Part shown: piece by piece, positions 1 to 10,367 of the stretch | Numbering within the stretch: the first letter of the stretch is position 1 | Layout of the letters: every line of letters starts with the position of its first letter | Origin: JBASRP01 sp044866075 | GTDB lineage: Bacteria; Actinomycetota; AC-67 | Assembly: GCA_044866075.1 (NCBI GenBank) | Contig: JBIOTQ010000079.1 | Span: 1-49,791, forward strand | DNA length: 49,791 bases | Reading direction: 5' to 3' | The notes under the pieces: generated by a model | What the model was told of the DNA's origin: nothing | The model's database searches: none | The model's input: only the letters and a program-made list of their open reading frames with translations | Program-made: the position numbers and the translations under genes

Positions 1-1
1 A

Positions 2-682
2 TACGTCGACGTGGCCGGCTGTCAGGCAGACGCGGCGCAGATCGTCCTCAAGCTCGCTCAGGCCGGCGTGACATCGGTGATGTTCGCGGGCGATCCGCTT
101 TGCCCCGTCACGCTCACCACGGCAGCGCAGGCGGCGGGAGCGACATGGGAGTGGATCGTTTCCGGTTCGTACCTGACCGACACGAACTTCTTCGCTCGGC
201 TCTACGACCAGACGCAGTGGAGCCGCGCCTTCGGGGTTTCCCTCGAAGCCCCCCTCGTTGCGATGGGAGACTGGTACAAGATCTACAAGCAGGTTCGACC
301 GGACCGCACCCCGAGGATCGATGCTCTGGATGCACTCCGACAGATGATGCTCCTGTCAACGGGCCTACACATGGCGGGATCGAGACTCACGCCGTCGACA
401 TTCCGTGCCGGGATGTCGCGTGCGCGACCCTCCGGCGGCACGCAAACGGTCCCGCGGATCTCATATGGCCCGAAGGTCGTCGAGGGCATGTCGATGTGGG
501 ATTACACGGCCACCGACGATATGACCGAGGTTTGGTGGGATCGAGACGCGGAGCCGAGCGGGGGATACCGATACGTCGCGGGAGGCCGTCGCTATCTGTG
601 GGGGAAGTGGCCGAGCACCACGCCTAACGTGTTCAACGACGCCGGCAGCGTCCTCGCATACAACACGGCGCCGGATCAGTGA
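2..682 (+). CDS. ABC-type solute-binding protein, C-terminal part (5' end outside window)
   Basis: The reading frame is open from the left edge, so the signal peptide and N-terminal lobe are missing. The 226 visible codons resemble the C-terminal half of a periplasmic binding protein of the branched-chain amino-acid receptor type (type 1 fold). Visible family-like stretches are VTSVMFAGDPLCP near the start and a helix with ALDALRQMMLLSTGLHMAG followed by LTPSTFRAGM. The GTG at base 11 is an internal valine, not a convincing start. The stop lies one base before the next ATG (684), so this gene is probably co-transcribed with the signalling genes that follow. The ligand is unknown. It may feed a transporter outside the window or act as a sensor partner for the histidine kinase at 1999. 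Confidence 0.65.
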   Translation, partial: YVDVAGCQADAAQIVLKLAQAGVTSVMFAGDPLCPVTLTTAAQAAGATWEWIVSGSYLTDTNFFARLYDQTQWSRAFGVSLEAPLVAMGDWYKIYKQVRPDRTPRIDALDALRQMMLLSTGLHMAGSRLTPSTFRAGMSRARPSGGTQTVPRISYGPKVVEGMSMWDYTATDDMTEVWWDRDAEPSGGYRYVAGGRRYLWGKWPSTTPNVFNDAGSVLAYNTAPDQ

Positions 683-683
683 C

Positions 684-1307
684 ATGAGCGTGAAGCAACC
701 CCGCACACGAAAAGAGCACCACGCCGAGGCCGCCGGAGCCCTGCTGTCGCTTCTCGCGCATGATTTGCGTGAGCCTCTCGGTCCGATCGGGCTCGCCCTT
801 TCGATGATCGCCGAGGGATCACCGTCCGACCCTGCCGAACTGGCGGACTTCGCCGAGGCCCACTGCGGACGTCTCCTTCGCTTGATCGACGCCGTTCTCT
901 GGTCGATGCGTCCCCCGGGCCTGGTCGATGTCGAGCGGGCCGATCTGGTCGAGGTTGCCGCCGATGCGGCGGAGATCGCCCGGCTCTTCGGGACCGCATG
1001 CGTCATCGACGCGACGTCGTGCGTGGTGAAGCTGGCGATGGCGCCCGTACGCGACGCCATCGCCGGTCTCCTCGATTGCGTGCCGGACCGGACGACGGCC
1101 GGACTCTCGATCAAGCCCCTCGGGGAGCGAGCCACGCTGAGCGTCCAGGCGGACGGCGTTCGCTGGAACGATGCGCTTGCCCGCGATGTGCCGCACGACT
1201 GGCAGTCGGCCTTCGTTCTCGGCGCGGCGGCCGTCTTTGCCGCGCACGGCGGCGAGATGGATGCGCAGGAGGGCGTCGTGACGGGCTGGCTTCCCTGTTC
1301 CCCATGA
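684..1307 (+). CDS. HisKA-domain protein with degenerate ATPase half (possible ChpT-like phosphotransferase)
   Basis: This 207-aa soluble protein has a clear histidine-kinase H box, LLAHDLREPLGPIG, with the phospho-acceptor candidate His26, followed by a second helix (about 50-77) as in a four-helix dimerisation bundle. The rest (about 85-205) has the layout of a HATPase domain, ending in VFAAHGGEM and a final VVTGWLP strand. The nucleotide-binding motifs are missing: LLDCVPD stands where an N box would be, there is no DxGxG, and the GLGL lid region reads VLGAAAVF. Small HisKA proteins with dead ATPase halves (ChpT, Spo0B) work as phosphotransferases, so that role is inferred here. A decayed kinase is the alternative. 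It overlaps the next gene by ATGA. Confidence 0.6.
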   Translation: MSVKQPRTRKEHHAEAAGALLSLLAHDLREPLGPIGLALSMIAEGSPSDPAELADFAEAHCGRLLRLIDAVLWSMRPPGLVDVERADLVEVAADAAEIARLFGTACVIDATSCVVKLAMAPVRDAIAGLLDCVPDRTTAGLSIKPLGERATLSVQADGVRWNDALARDVPHDWQSAFVLGAAAVFAAHGGEMDAQEGVVTGWLPCSP

Positions 1308-1998
1308 ATCGGGTGGTGCGTTCGCTGCGAACGACCAGCGGGATCCTCGTCCCGCTCGTGCTGGCGCTCGGCGGTGCAACGGCCGTCGCCCTCGCCCCCG
1401 CCTCGAGCGAGACGTTCGCCGTGGCGGCCGCCCCGTCGGAAAACTACGTGCTGGCGAGGGCAACATTCGCTCCGGTTTCCGCTTCTGGATTGGTCACCGC
1501 CGCGGAAACGTCGCGCTCGGCGAGCGAACCCGGCGCGATCGCGGCGCAACCCGACGCGTCCACGCCCGCGCAGACGATCGCTCCGCAAGCCGTCCTCACG
1601 GTCCGGATGTCCGCCGACCGCGAGGAGGCTCGTCCCGGCCAAAAGATCACGTACACGGTCGTCGTCGGCAACGTCGGTACGGGCGACGCCTCGACGGTGA
1701 CGGCCGAGAGCCATGTGCCCGCGGGAACCACGATGGGGGAGGGCGGTTGTATCAGCAGCGGCGGGACGGCCACGTCGCCGTGCTTCCCGGTCGAGGGGCC
1801 CGGTGACGGTGATTCGTCGGCCGAGCACATGTCGCACACGTTCGGCGCCCTCCGTCCCGGCGAAGTCGCGGTGTGGCGCTTCACGGTGACGGTGAACCTC
1901 GACACGCCGGTCAACAGAGTCATCAAGAACCACGCGCACGCGCAGGCCACCGACGTTGCTCTCGTCACCAGCGACGAAGTGATCGTGACGGTGCAGTG

Positions 1999-1999
<1 letters not shown>
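1304..1999 (+). CDS. secreted DUF11-domain protein
   Basis: This is a 231-aa protein. The N-terminus is RSLRTT followed by a hydrophobic run (GILVPLVLALGGATAVALA), typical of a signal peptide or single anchor. A low-complexity Ala/Ser/Thr/Pro stretch (about 40-90) leads to a DUF11-like beta domain beginning near VRMSADREEARPGQKITYTV and running to the end (ITYTVVVGNVGTGDAS, then VWRFTVTVNL). DUF11 domains are extracellular beta-sandwiches found in surface proteins; no catalytic role is known. The start chosen is the ATG that overlaps the upstream stop as ATGA. A longer in-frame reading from base 998 lies wholly inside the preceding gene. Its own stop overlaps the ATG of the kinase by one base, so it is probably translationally coupled within the signalling operon. 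Confidence 0.6.
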
Positions 2000-3841
<1,842 letters not shown>

Positions 3842-3849
<8 letters not shown>

Positions 3850-4258
3850 GTGCATCGTGGTGGTGGAGAACAACCCCATGTCTCGCGAACTTTCGCGCCG
3901 CGTGCTCACTGTCGGAGGGTACAAGGTCGTGTGCGTCGGCGACGCCGAAGAAGCACTTCGCGTCGTCTCCCGCGTCGTACCGGACCTCGTTCTGATGGAC
4001 CTGAAGTTGCCCGGAATCGACGGCATCGAAGCGACCAAGCGTTTGCGTGCCTCGCGGAAGACCGCGTCGGTGCCTATCGCCGTGCTCTCCGCGCAGGCGT
4101 TCGGTGAGGACATCGAGCGTGCGAGGCGCGCCGGCTGTATCGATTACCTCACGAAGCCTATCGGGGCGCGCCAGCTCCTCGAACGGGTGCGCGCATTGGT
4201 CGGAGACGATCCCGTCGACGGCAACCGGACGAGGCGGGTCAAGGGAGGAAAGAGATGA
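3842..4258 (+). CDS. stand-alone receiver (DivK/CheY-type response regulator)
   Basis: This 138-aa protein is a single receiver domain with no output domain. The phospho-acceptor is Asp53 in LVLMDLKLPGIDG, the Ser/Thr switch is in VLSAQAF, and the conserved Lys is in DYLTKPIG. The N-terminal acidic pair that binds Mg2+ is altered: the motif reads VVVENN, with Asn10 where DivK-like proteins have Asp (VEDN). That could weaken or modify metal-dependent phosphorylation. It overlaps the kinase by 8 bases and the next gene by ATGA, so stoichiometric expression with both is likely. Single-domain receivers commonly shuttle phosphate between a kinase and a His phosphotransferase, and the HisKA protein at 684 is a candidate partner. 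Confidence 0.85.
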
Positions 4259-5304
4259 CCCGCCCCGGATTCGGTCGCGTCGTGCGCCAGGCCACCTCGC
4301 CCCGAGCCGTGGGCGTGTTGATCGCCGATGACGAGCCGCGCATGCGCTGGCTACTCCGACAGGCCCTCTCCGATGTGCGTGAATTCACGGTCGTCGGGGA
4401 AGCTGCCGATGGAGAAGAAGCCCTTGAGATCATGCGTCGGCACGCGCCCGACGTGGCCCTGATCGATCTCAACATGCCGGTCCTGGACGGGATAAGCACC
4501 ATCCGCGCTTTGCGTGAGACGGCTCTCCACACCCGTGCCCTGGTGCTGACGGCGAAAAACGATCGCGAGGCGATCGCGGCTGCGATCGAAGCGGGAGCCG
4601 ACGGATACGTTCTGAAAGGTTGCTCGGCCCAGGAGATTCGCGAGGCCGTGCGGACGGTGGGACACGGCGGTGCGGTGCTGACGCCCACTGTCGCGCGCAG
4701 CGTCCTGGACGACTACGTCGCGATGATGGAGGAGAAACGCGCGCGGGACATCGCTGTGATCCGCACGCTCGCGAACGCGGTCGAGTGGCGGGACGAGACG
4801 ACGGGCCTCCACGCAAGCAACGTAGCTCGCCTCTCGCTGGAGCTCATGCGAGCCATGCGGGGATCCGAACCCGACGAGGATCTCGTCTATGGGTTCCTGC
4901 TGCACGACGTGGGGAAGATCGGCATCCCCGATCGCATCCTCCTCAAACCGGCCGCCCTCACGCCGGATGAGTTCGAGGAGATGAGGCGACACGTGGAGAT
5001 CGGCGTCGTGCTGGTCGAGCCGCTCGGTTTCCGGGACATCGTCCTCGACATCATCCGCTGTCATCACGAGCGGTGGGACGGGGACGGCTATCCGCGCGGC
5101 CTGCGCGGCGACGAGATCCCCTTCGAGGCCCGGATCTTCACCGTCGTCGACGCGTTTGACGCCATGACCTCCGATCGCCCCTACCGCAAAGGCATGACGA
5201 TCGATCAGGCGCTCGAAGAGCTTCGTCGCGTCGCCGGGACGCAGCTGGATCCGTCCTGCGTGGACTCGTTCGTCGCACTGCCGGCGTCCCTGCTGGCGCG
5301 ATGA
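4255..5304 (+). CDS. response regulator with HD-GYP domain (probable c-di-GMP phosphodiesterase)
   Basis: This 349-aa protein has an N-terminal receiver (about 17-140; LIADDEP acidic pair, Asp in ALIDLNMPVLDG, Lys in YVLKGCS) joined by a helix (EEKRARDIAVIRTLANAVE) to an HD-GYP domain (about 160-345). Metal ligands and signature are present: GLHASNVARL, LLHDVGKIGIPD, CHHERWDGDGYPRGL and DAFDAMTSDRPYR. HD-GYP proteins hydrolyse c-di-GMP to pGpG or GMP, so this is the likely output of the operon. One departure from the usual MKxHP segment is seen (MRRHVEIG). The start is the ATG overlapping the receiver stop, with AGGGAGGA ahead of it. No DNA-binding domain is present. Confidence 0.88.
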   Translation: MTRPGFGRVVRQATSPRAVGVLIADDEPRMRWLLRQALSDVREFTVVGEAADGEEALEIMRRHAPDVALIDLNMPVLDGISTIRALRETALHTRALVLTAKNDREAIAAAIEAGADGYVLKGCSAQEIREAVRTVGHGGAVLTPTVARSVLDDYVAMMEEKRARDIAVIRTLANAVEWRDETTGLHASNVARLSLELMRAMRGSEPDEDLVYGFLLHDVGKIGIPDRILLKPAALTPDEFEEMRRHVEIGVVLVEPLGFRDIVLDIIRCHHERWDGDGYPRGLRGDEIPFEARIFTVVDAFDAMTSDRPYRKGMTIDQALEELRRVAGTQLDPSCVDSFVALPASLLAR

Positions 5305-5357
5305 GTATGTGACCTCTACTCACCGGGCGGTCACGCGTTGGGGACCCTCGGCTGGAC

Positions 5358-5493
5358 CTACCATGATCGGCGACGGACGGGAAGCTCGCCGCGGTACGCG
5401 CGCTTCAGTCCTTCGATGTCGCTCTTGTCCATCCGCAGCATCGCGTGGGTGACGCGCCGCCTTTCTCCGGGTCGGGATCGTTCATGAGCTCGC
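5358..5493 (-). pseudogene. C-terminal remnant of a PhnB/VOC-family protein, frameshifted
   Basis: Read on the minus strand directly after the fbiC stop, bases 5493 down to about 5464 give ELMNDPDPEK. After a one-base shift the reading continues RVTHAMLRMDKSDIEGLKRA to a TAG at 5360-5358. This is the typical C-terminus of the 3-demethylubiquinone-methyltransferase-like/PhnB branch of the VOC family (DPDPEKA..V..AML.M.KIDI..L). The two halves lie in different frames, and everything upstream of ELM is missing because fbiC ends there. It therefore looks like the tail of a gene truncated by a rearrangement next to fbiC. No product is expected. Confidence 0.6.
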
Positions 5494-8010
5494 TCAGTCG
5501 CCGACGACCGTGATCCGGTCGTACGTCGTGGTGCGCTGCGCCGGCGTGCGACGGATCGCGCGGATGGCGTCGTTGAACTCGGCCGGGTCCGTCTTGATGC
5601 CGTGCGTCGCGCCCGCCATGCGGGAGATCGTCTCTTCCATGAGCGTGCCGCCGAAATCGTTGCAGCCCCCTTGAAGCATGAGCTGCGAGCCCGCGATCCC
5701 GAGCTTCACCCACGACACCTGGATGTTGCGGATCGCGCCGTACAAGAGGATGCGCGCCAGCGCGTGCATGCGGCGGTTCTCCGCGATGGTCGGGCCCGGC
5801 CGCGCTTTCCCGGCGAGGTAGATCGGCGCGTTCTGATGGACGAACGGTAGCGGAACGAATTCCGTGATGCCGCCGGTGTCGTTCTGGATGCGCGCGATGC
5901 GGCGCAAGTGCGCGACCCAGTGCGGCGGCGCGTCGACGTGTCCATACATGATCGTCGACGTGGTCGGGATGCCGAGCGCGTGCGCGGTGCGGATGATCTC
6001 CTCCCACGTATCGGCGGGTAGCTTCCCTTTCGTCAGCACCCAGCGGACGTCGTCGTCGAGGATCTCGGCGGCGGTCCCCGGCGTCGACCCGAGCCCCGCG
6101 GCCTTCGCCTCCGCCAGCCATTCGCGGAACGAGATACCCAGGCGGGCGGCGCCGTTCATCACTTCCATCGGACTGAAGGCGTGGATGTGCATGTCGGGGA
6201 CGCGCGCTTTGATCGCGCGCAGGATCTCGAAGTAGTGGTCGCCGGGGAGATCCGGGTGGATGCCGCCCTGGATGCACACCTCGGTCGCGCCATACTCGCG
6301 CGCCTCGACGGCGCGTTGCGCGACCTCGTCGAGCGAAAGGAAGTACGCGTCGGGATCGACACGCCTCTGCGCGAACGCGCAGAAGCGACAGCCGACGTAA
6401 CAGACGTTCGTGAAGTTGATGTTGCGGTTGACGACATAGGTGACGACGTCGCCGACGGCGTCACGGCGGTAATCGTCGGCGATGCGACACAGCTCGTCGA
6501 GCGCTTCTCCGTCGGCGTCGAAGAGCGCGAGCGCGTCGTCGTCGGTCAGCGACCTCGCGTCCGCCGCCTTGGCGAGCGCGGCTTTCACGTCGGCCGGCGC
6601 GCGCCGCGGGCGGGAGGCCCAGGCGCGCGACGCGTCGACCTCGAGTGCATCCCAGTCGCCGTGGACGAGCGTTGTGTCGACGCGCAGCCCGCGCGTCAGG
6701 TCGGAGCGCGCGGCGGTGTCGTTCTCGATCAAGCGGAGGGCGTCGTTCATCGGCGCGACCGGGACGACGTCGGGGTCCTGCCACGCGGCGCCCTCGGCGC
6801 GAACGCCGGCGCGGGCGAGGCCGTCGGGCCCGGCGAGCGCCTCGACCGGACCGCGCATCCTCCCGTGCAGCCAGGGATCGGGCTGGAGCGCGTAAGACGG
6901 ATAGACGGTGAGCCGCGCACGCAAGGTGTAGCCCCTCGTTTCGGTCGCCGCGCGCAGCCGGTCGAGATGCGGCCAGGGTTTCTCCGGGTTCACGTGGTCG
7001 GGCGTGACCGGCGATACGCCGCCCCAGTCGTTGATGCCCGCGTCGAGCAGAAGCGGGAACCCTTCGTCGGACAGGTTCGGCGGCGCCTGCACGTTCGCGC
7101 GCGGGCCGAGGACGAGGCGCGCGACCGCGATCGCAGCGAGGAACTCGTCGGTTCCCGGATCGGGATGATCGGCCATCGCCGTCGCCGGCTTCGCGCGGAA
7201 GTTCTGCACGATGACCTCTTGCACGTGCCCGTAGCGGCGCGACAGCTCGCGGATCGCGAAGAGCGACTCGGCGCGCTCGGCGAGGGTCTCACCGATCCCG
7301 ACCAGGATGCCTGTGGTGAACGGGATCGCCAGGCGCCCGGCGTCCTCGATCGTGCGCAAGCGCACCGCCGGCTTCTTGTCCGGCGACCCGTGGTGCGCGG
7401 CGCCCGGCGTCTCGAACAGCCGATCCGACGTCGTCTCGAGCATCAGGCCCATGCTCGGCGCCACCGGCTTGAGGCGCATCATCTCTTCCCACGACATCAC
7501 GCCGGGGTTGAGATGCGGCAGCAGGCCGGTCTCCTCGATCACGGCGATCGCCATCGCGCGCACGTACTCCAGCGTGGTGCGATACCCGCGCTCGGCCAAC
7601 CAGGCGCGCGCTTCCGGCCAGCGCGCCTCGGGCCGGTCCCCGAGCGTGAAGAGCGCCTCGAGGCACCCCGCCGCCTGCCCGGCGCGCGCGACGTCGAGCA
7701 CCTCCTCCGGCGTCATGTACGGCGCGGCCAGCTTGTCCGGCGTCGTCGCGAACGTGCAGTAGCCGCAGCGGTCGCGGCACAGCCGCGTCAACGGGATGAA
7801 GACCTTCGGCGAGTACGTCACGACGCGTCCCACGCCGGCGTTGCGGACGCGGCACGCGATGCCGAGGAGTCGTTCCAGATCGTCGCCGCGCGCGGCGAGG
7901 AGAACCGCCGCCTCCTCCTGCGACAGAACCTTGCCGTCGTCGGCACGGCGCAGGGCGCGCCTCATCTGATGGGAGAGATCAAGCACCGGCGGGGCCGCTC
8001 CGGCGGACAT
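5494..8010 (-). CDS. fbiC: FbiC, FO synthase (fused CofG-CofH radical SAM enzyme)
   Basis: This 838-aa protein makes the 7,8-didemethyl-8-hydroxy-5-deazariboflavin (FO) chromophore of coenzyme F420 from tyrosine and 5-amino-6-ribitylamino-uracil. Both radical SAM halves are present. The N-terminal CofG-like half has CRDRCGYC (Cys78, Cys82, Cys85), and the C-terminal CofH-like half has CYVGCRFC (Cys537, Cys541, Cys544). Length and domain order match the fused actinobacterial enzyme; archaea and cyanobacteria usually have two separate proteins. ATG 8010 has no Shine-Dalgarno, but TAGGCT lies seven bases upstream. The gene diverges from fbiA across 68 bases, placing three F420 genes together. 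Confidence 0.95.
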   Translation of the reverse strand: MSAGAAPPVLDLSHQMRRALRRADDGKVLSQEEAAVLLAARGDDLERLLGIACRVRNAGVGRVVTYSPKVFIPLTRLCRDRCGYCTFATTPDKLAAPYMTPEEVLDVARAGQAAGCLEALFTLGDRPEARWPEARAWLAERGYRTTLEYVRAMAIAVIEETGLLPHLNPGVMSWEEMMRLKPVAPSMGLMLETTSDRLFETPGAAHHGSPDKKPAVRLRTIEDAGRLAIPFTTGILVGIGETLAERAESLFAIRELSRRYGHVQEVIVQNFRAKPATAMADHPDPGTDEFLAAIAVARLVLGPRANVQAPPNLSDEGFPLLLDAGINDWGGVSPVTPDHVNPEKPWPHLDRLRAATETRGYTLRARLTVYPSYALQPDPWLHGRMRGPVEALAGPDGLARAGVRAEGAAWQDPDVVPVAPMNDALRLIENDTAARSDLTRGLRVDTTLVHGDWDALEVDASRAWASRPRRAPADVKAALAKAADARSLTDDDALALFDADGEALDELCRIADDYRRDAVGDVVTYVVNRNINFTNVCYVGCRFCAFAQRRVDPDAYFLSLDEVAQRAVEAREYGATEVCIQGGIHPDLPGDHYFEILRAIKARVPDMHIHAFSPMEVMNGAARLGISFREWLAEAKAAGLGSTPGTAAEILDDDVRWVLTKGKLPADTWEEIIRTAHALGIPTTSTIMYGHVDAPPHWVAHLRRIARIQNDTGGITEFVPLPFVHQNAPIYLAGKARPGPTIAENRRMHALARILLYGAIRNIQVSWVKLGIAGSQLMLQGGCNDFGGTLMEETISRMAGATHGIKTDPAEFNDAIRAIRRTPAQRTTTYDRITVVGD

Positions 8011-8017
8011 CGCGCGG

Positions 8018-8023
8018 AGCCTA
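8018..8023 (-). promoter_or_regulatory. -10 box of fbiC, probably leaderless
   Basis: On the minus strand TAGGCT is followed by seven bases and then the ATG of fbiC. A transcript starting 7-8 bases after this box would begin at or next to the start codon. No purine-rich Shine-Dalgarno is present. No convincing -35 box was found. Confidence 0.4.
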
Positions 8024-8066
8024 CCATCTACGCGAGCGGCCGGTGGCGGCGTTCCGGCCCGGCGGC

Positions 8067-8072
8067 GATACT
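8067..8072 (+). promoter_or_regulatory. -10 box of fbiA, probably leaderless
   Basis: GATACT lies six bases before GTG 8079. It lacks the first T of a -10 consensus but keeps A2 and T6. Like the boxes of fbiC and fbiB, it implies a very short or absent leader. Confidence 0.3.
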
Positions 8073-8078
8073 CCTGCG

Positions 8079-9029
8079 GTGATCGTCGTTCTCGCCGGCG
8101 GCGTCGGCGCTGCGCGCTTCCTGCGCGGGGTGGTCCGCGTCGTGCCGGCGGGCGACGTCACCGTGATCGGGAACACGGGCGACGACATCGAGATCTACGG
8201 CGTCCACGTCTCGCCGGACCTCGACATCGTCATCTACACGCTCGGCGGCGCGATCGACGAGGAGCGCGGCTGGGGGCTTGCCGGCGACACACACGTCATG
8301 CTCAGGGAGCTGCGCGCGCTCGGCGTCGATGCGTGGTTCACCTTGGGCGACCGCGACACCGCGATCTGCCAAGCGCGCTCGATGGCCCTCGCGGCCGGCG
8401 AGCCGCTTTCGTCGATCACCGCGCGGATCGCCATGCGCTTCGGCGTCGGCATCCGGCTGCTGCCCATGACCGACGATCCCGTGGCGACGCGCGTGCTCGT
8501 CGCCGACGAGGAAGGCCACGAGCTCGACCTCCACTTCCAGGAGTACTGGGTCGGCCGCCGCGCGCGCGACGAGGTTCTGGCGGTGCGGCTGGACGGCGCC
8601 GAGAAAGCACGGCCCGGGCCGGGCGTCCTCGAGGCGATCGCCGACGCCGAGGCGATCATCCTGGCGCCGTCGAACCCCGTCGTGTCGATCGGGACCATCC
8701 TGGCGATCCCGGGCATCGGCGGCGCGCTGCGCGCGACTGCGGCGCCGGTGGTCGGCGTGTCCCCGATCATCGGCGGCGCGCCGGTGCGCGGGATGGCCGA
8801 CAAGCTGATGCCGGCCGCCGGTGCGGAGGTGACGGCGCTCGGCGCCGCGTCGCTCTATCGCGACTTCCTCGACGGCTGGGTCATCGATCTGGTCGACGCG
8901 TCGCTGGCGCCGGACATCGAGGGTCTGGGCGTCCGCGTCGAGGTCGCGCAGACCCTCATGCACACGGTCGAGGACGCGGCGAGCTTGGCGAAGGTCTCTT
9001 TGGAACTCGCGCGCGGCCTGCGGCCCTGA
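8079..9029 (+). CDS. fbiA: FbiA (CofD), F420 phospho-enol/lactate transferase
   Basis: This 316-aa protein belongs to the CofD/FbiA family, which transfers the phosphoenolpyruvyl (actinobacteria) or phospholactyl group from its GDP-activated form to FO, giving dehydro-F420-0 or F420-0. Recognisable features are the N-terminal VLAGGVGAARFLRGV, IGNTGDDIEIYGVHVSPDLD (family hallmark for substrate binding) and the SNPVVSIGTIL segment. GTG 8079 was chosen because it begins exactly at the family's first strand; an upstream in-frame GTG at 8043 adds twelve residues without similarity. The gene for the GDP-activating partner (CofC/FbiD) is not in the window. It leads the operon fbiA-fbiB-DinB-like gene. 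Confidence 0.92.
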   Translation: MIVVLAGGVGAARFLRGVVRVVPAGDVTVIGNTGDDIEIYGVHVSPDLDIVIYTLGGAIDEERGWGLAGDTHVMLRELRALGVDAWFTLGDRDTAICQARSMALAAGEPLSSITARIAMRFGVGIRLLPMTDDPVATRVLVADEEGHELDLHFQEYWVGRRARDEVLAVRLDGAEKARPGPGVLEAIADAEAIILAPSNPVVSIGTILAIPGIGGALRATAAPVVGVSPIIGGAPVRGMADKLMPAAGAEVTALGAASLYRDFLDGWVIDLVDASLAPDIEGLGVRVEVAQTLMHTVEDAASLAKVSLELARGLRP

Positions 9030-9052
9030 GCGTAGAGCCTTCGCAATCGACG

Positions 9053-9058
9053 TACACT
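9053..9058 (+). promoter_or_regulatory. -10 box of fbiB, probably leaderless
   Basis: TACACT in the 36-base gap after fbiA is followed by exactly seven bases and the ATG of fbiB, the same spacing as TAGGCT before fbiC. No Shine-Dalgarno is visible. The gene may therefore have its own transcript in addition to readthrough from fbiA. Confidence 0.4.
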
Positions 9059-9065
9059 CCTGCCG

Positions 9066-10364
9066 ATGCGCATCGAAGTCTTCCCCGTCGAGGGACTTCC
9101 GGAGATCGAGGAGGGCACGGATCTAGCGACCCTCATCGCCGATCGGTCGACCGTGCGTGACGGCGACGTCGTCGTCGTCACGTCGAAGGTGATCTCCAAA
9201 GCCGAAGGCCGCGTCGTCGAGGTCGACCCGACCGACCGCGAGAGCGCGCGAGCCGCCGTGGCAGAGCGCGAGGCGCGGCGCATCGTCGCGCGCCGCGACG
9301 ACCTCATCATCGCGGAGACCGAACACGGTTTCATCTGCGCCAACGCGGGCGTCGACGGCTCGAACCTGCCGGCGGACCGGCTGGCCCTCCTCCCGCTCGA
9401 CCCCGACGGCAGCGCGACGCGCCTGCGCGCCGGCCTGAAGGAGCGGGGCGCCGACGTCGGCGTCGTCATCAGCGACACCTTCGGGCGCGCCTGGCGCGCC
9501 GGGCAGACCAACGTCGCCATCGGGGTCGCCGGCGTCAGACCGATGCGCGATCACCGCGGCGACAAGGACACGTTCGGCTCCTTGATGGAAGCGACGATCA
9601 TCGCCCTCGCGGACGAGATCGCCGCGGCGGCCGAGCTCGTCATGGGAAAGACCGACGGCGTCCCCGTCGCGATCGTGCGAGGACTGGCGAAGGACGCCTT
9701 CGGTGAGGGAACGTCGCGCGAGCTCATCCGGCCCGCCGAGGAGGACCTCTTCCGCACCGGCACCATGGAGACCGTCGAGAGCCGCCGTTCCATCCGCGCG
9801 TTCTCATCAAGGACGGTTCCGCAGGCCGTCGTCGAGCGCGCCGTGGCGGCCGCCGCGACGGCACCGGCGCCGCACGGTTCGCGCGCGCCGAAACCATGGC
9901 GCTATGTCTGGCTGCGTAATGAGACCCCGCGCGGACGGTTCCTCGACGCGATGGCGAACGCCTGGCGTCAGGACCTCGAATCCGACCGCACGCCCGAGCG
10001 GGTCATCTTCGAGCGTCTGCTCCGGTCGCGGACCAGGCTCGCGGAGGCGCCCCTCCTCCTCGCGTGCTTCACGTCGCTGGCGTATTCCGACCGCTATCCC
10101 GACGCGAAGCGGTTGCTCGCCGAACGCGAGATGTTCCTCGCGTCGACGGGCGCTGCTTTGCAGAACCTCATGCTCGCGCTCAACGCGCAAGGCGTCGGGT
10201 CGTGCTGGCTCTCGACGAGCCTCTTCTGCAGCGAAGAGTCGGCGACGGCTCTCGGCCTCGGGCCCGAGTGGCAGGCCGTCGGCTGTGTGATCGCCGGCTA
10301 TCCGCTCGAGGAGCCCGCGCCGCGCGGACCGATCGACCCCGGCGACTTCCTCGACGTGCGGTGA
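9066..10364 (+). CDS. fbiB: FbiB, F420:glutamate ligase fused to FMN-dependent dehydro-F420 reductase
   Basis: This 432-aa protein is a fusion. Residues 1 to about 245 are a CofE-type F420-0:gamma-glutamyl ligase (VVTSKVISKAEGR, CANAGVDGSNLPADR, VVISDTFGRAWRAGQTNVAIG). Residues from about 250 to the end form a nitroreductase-fold FMN domain (SRRSIRAFSSRTVP, ALNAQGVGSCWLSTSLF). In mycobacteria the same fusion adds the glutamate tail and reduces dehydro-F420. The length is close to that of the mycobacterial protein. It follows fbiA with a 36-base gap and precedes a DinB-like gene by three bases. The fused form supports an actinobacterial origin. Confidence 0.93.
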   Translation: MRIEVFPVEGLPEIEEGTDLATLIADRSTVRDGDVVVVTSKVISKAEGRVVEVDPTDRESARAAVAEREARRIVARRDDLIIAETEHGFICANAGVDGSNLPADRLALLPLDPDGSATRLRAGLKERGADVGVVISDTFGRAWRAGQTNVAIGVAGVRPMRDHRGDKDTFGSLMEATIIALADEIAAAAELVMGKTDGVPVAIVRGLAKDAFGEGTSRELIRPAEEDLFRTGTMETVESRRSIRAFSSRTVPQAVVERAVAAAATAPAPHGSRAPKPWRYVWLRNETPRGRFLDAMANAWRQDLESDRTPERVIFERLLRSRTRLAEAPLLLACFTSLAYSDRYPDAKRLLAEREMFLASTGAALQNLMLALNAQGVGSCWLSTSLFCSEESATALGLGPEWQAVGCVIAGYPLEEPAPRGPIDPGDFLDVR

Positions 10365-10367
10365 GCT

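Noticed and set aside
461..1939. Long minus-strand open frame (492 codons) and similar long antisense frames at 1444-2412, 6181-8082 and 25728-27632
   Set aside because: They are antisense to genes with clear domains and have low-complexity Arg/Ala-rich translations, as expected for high-GC shadows.
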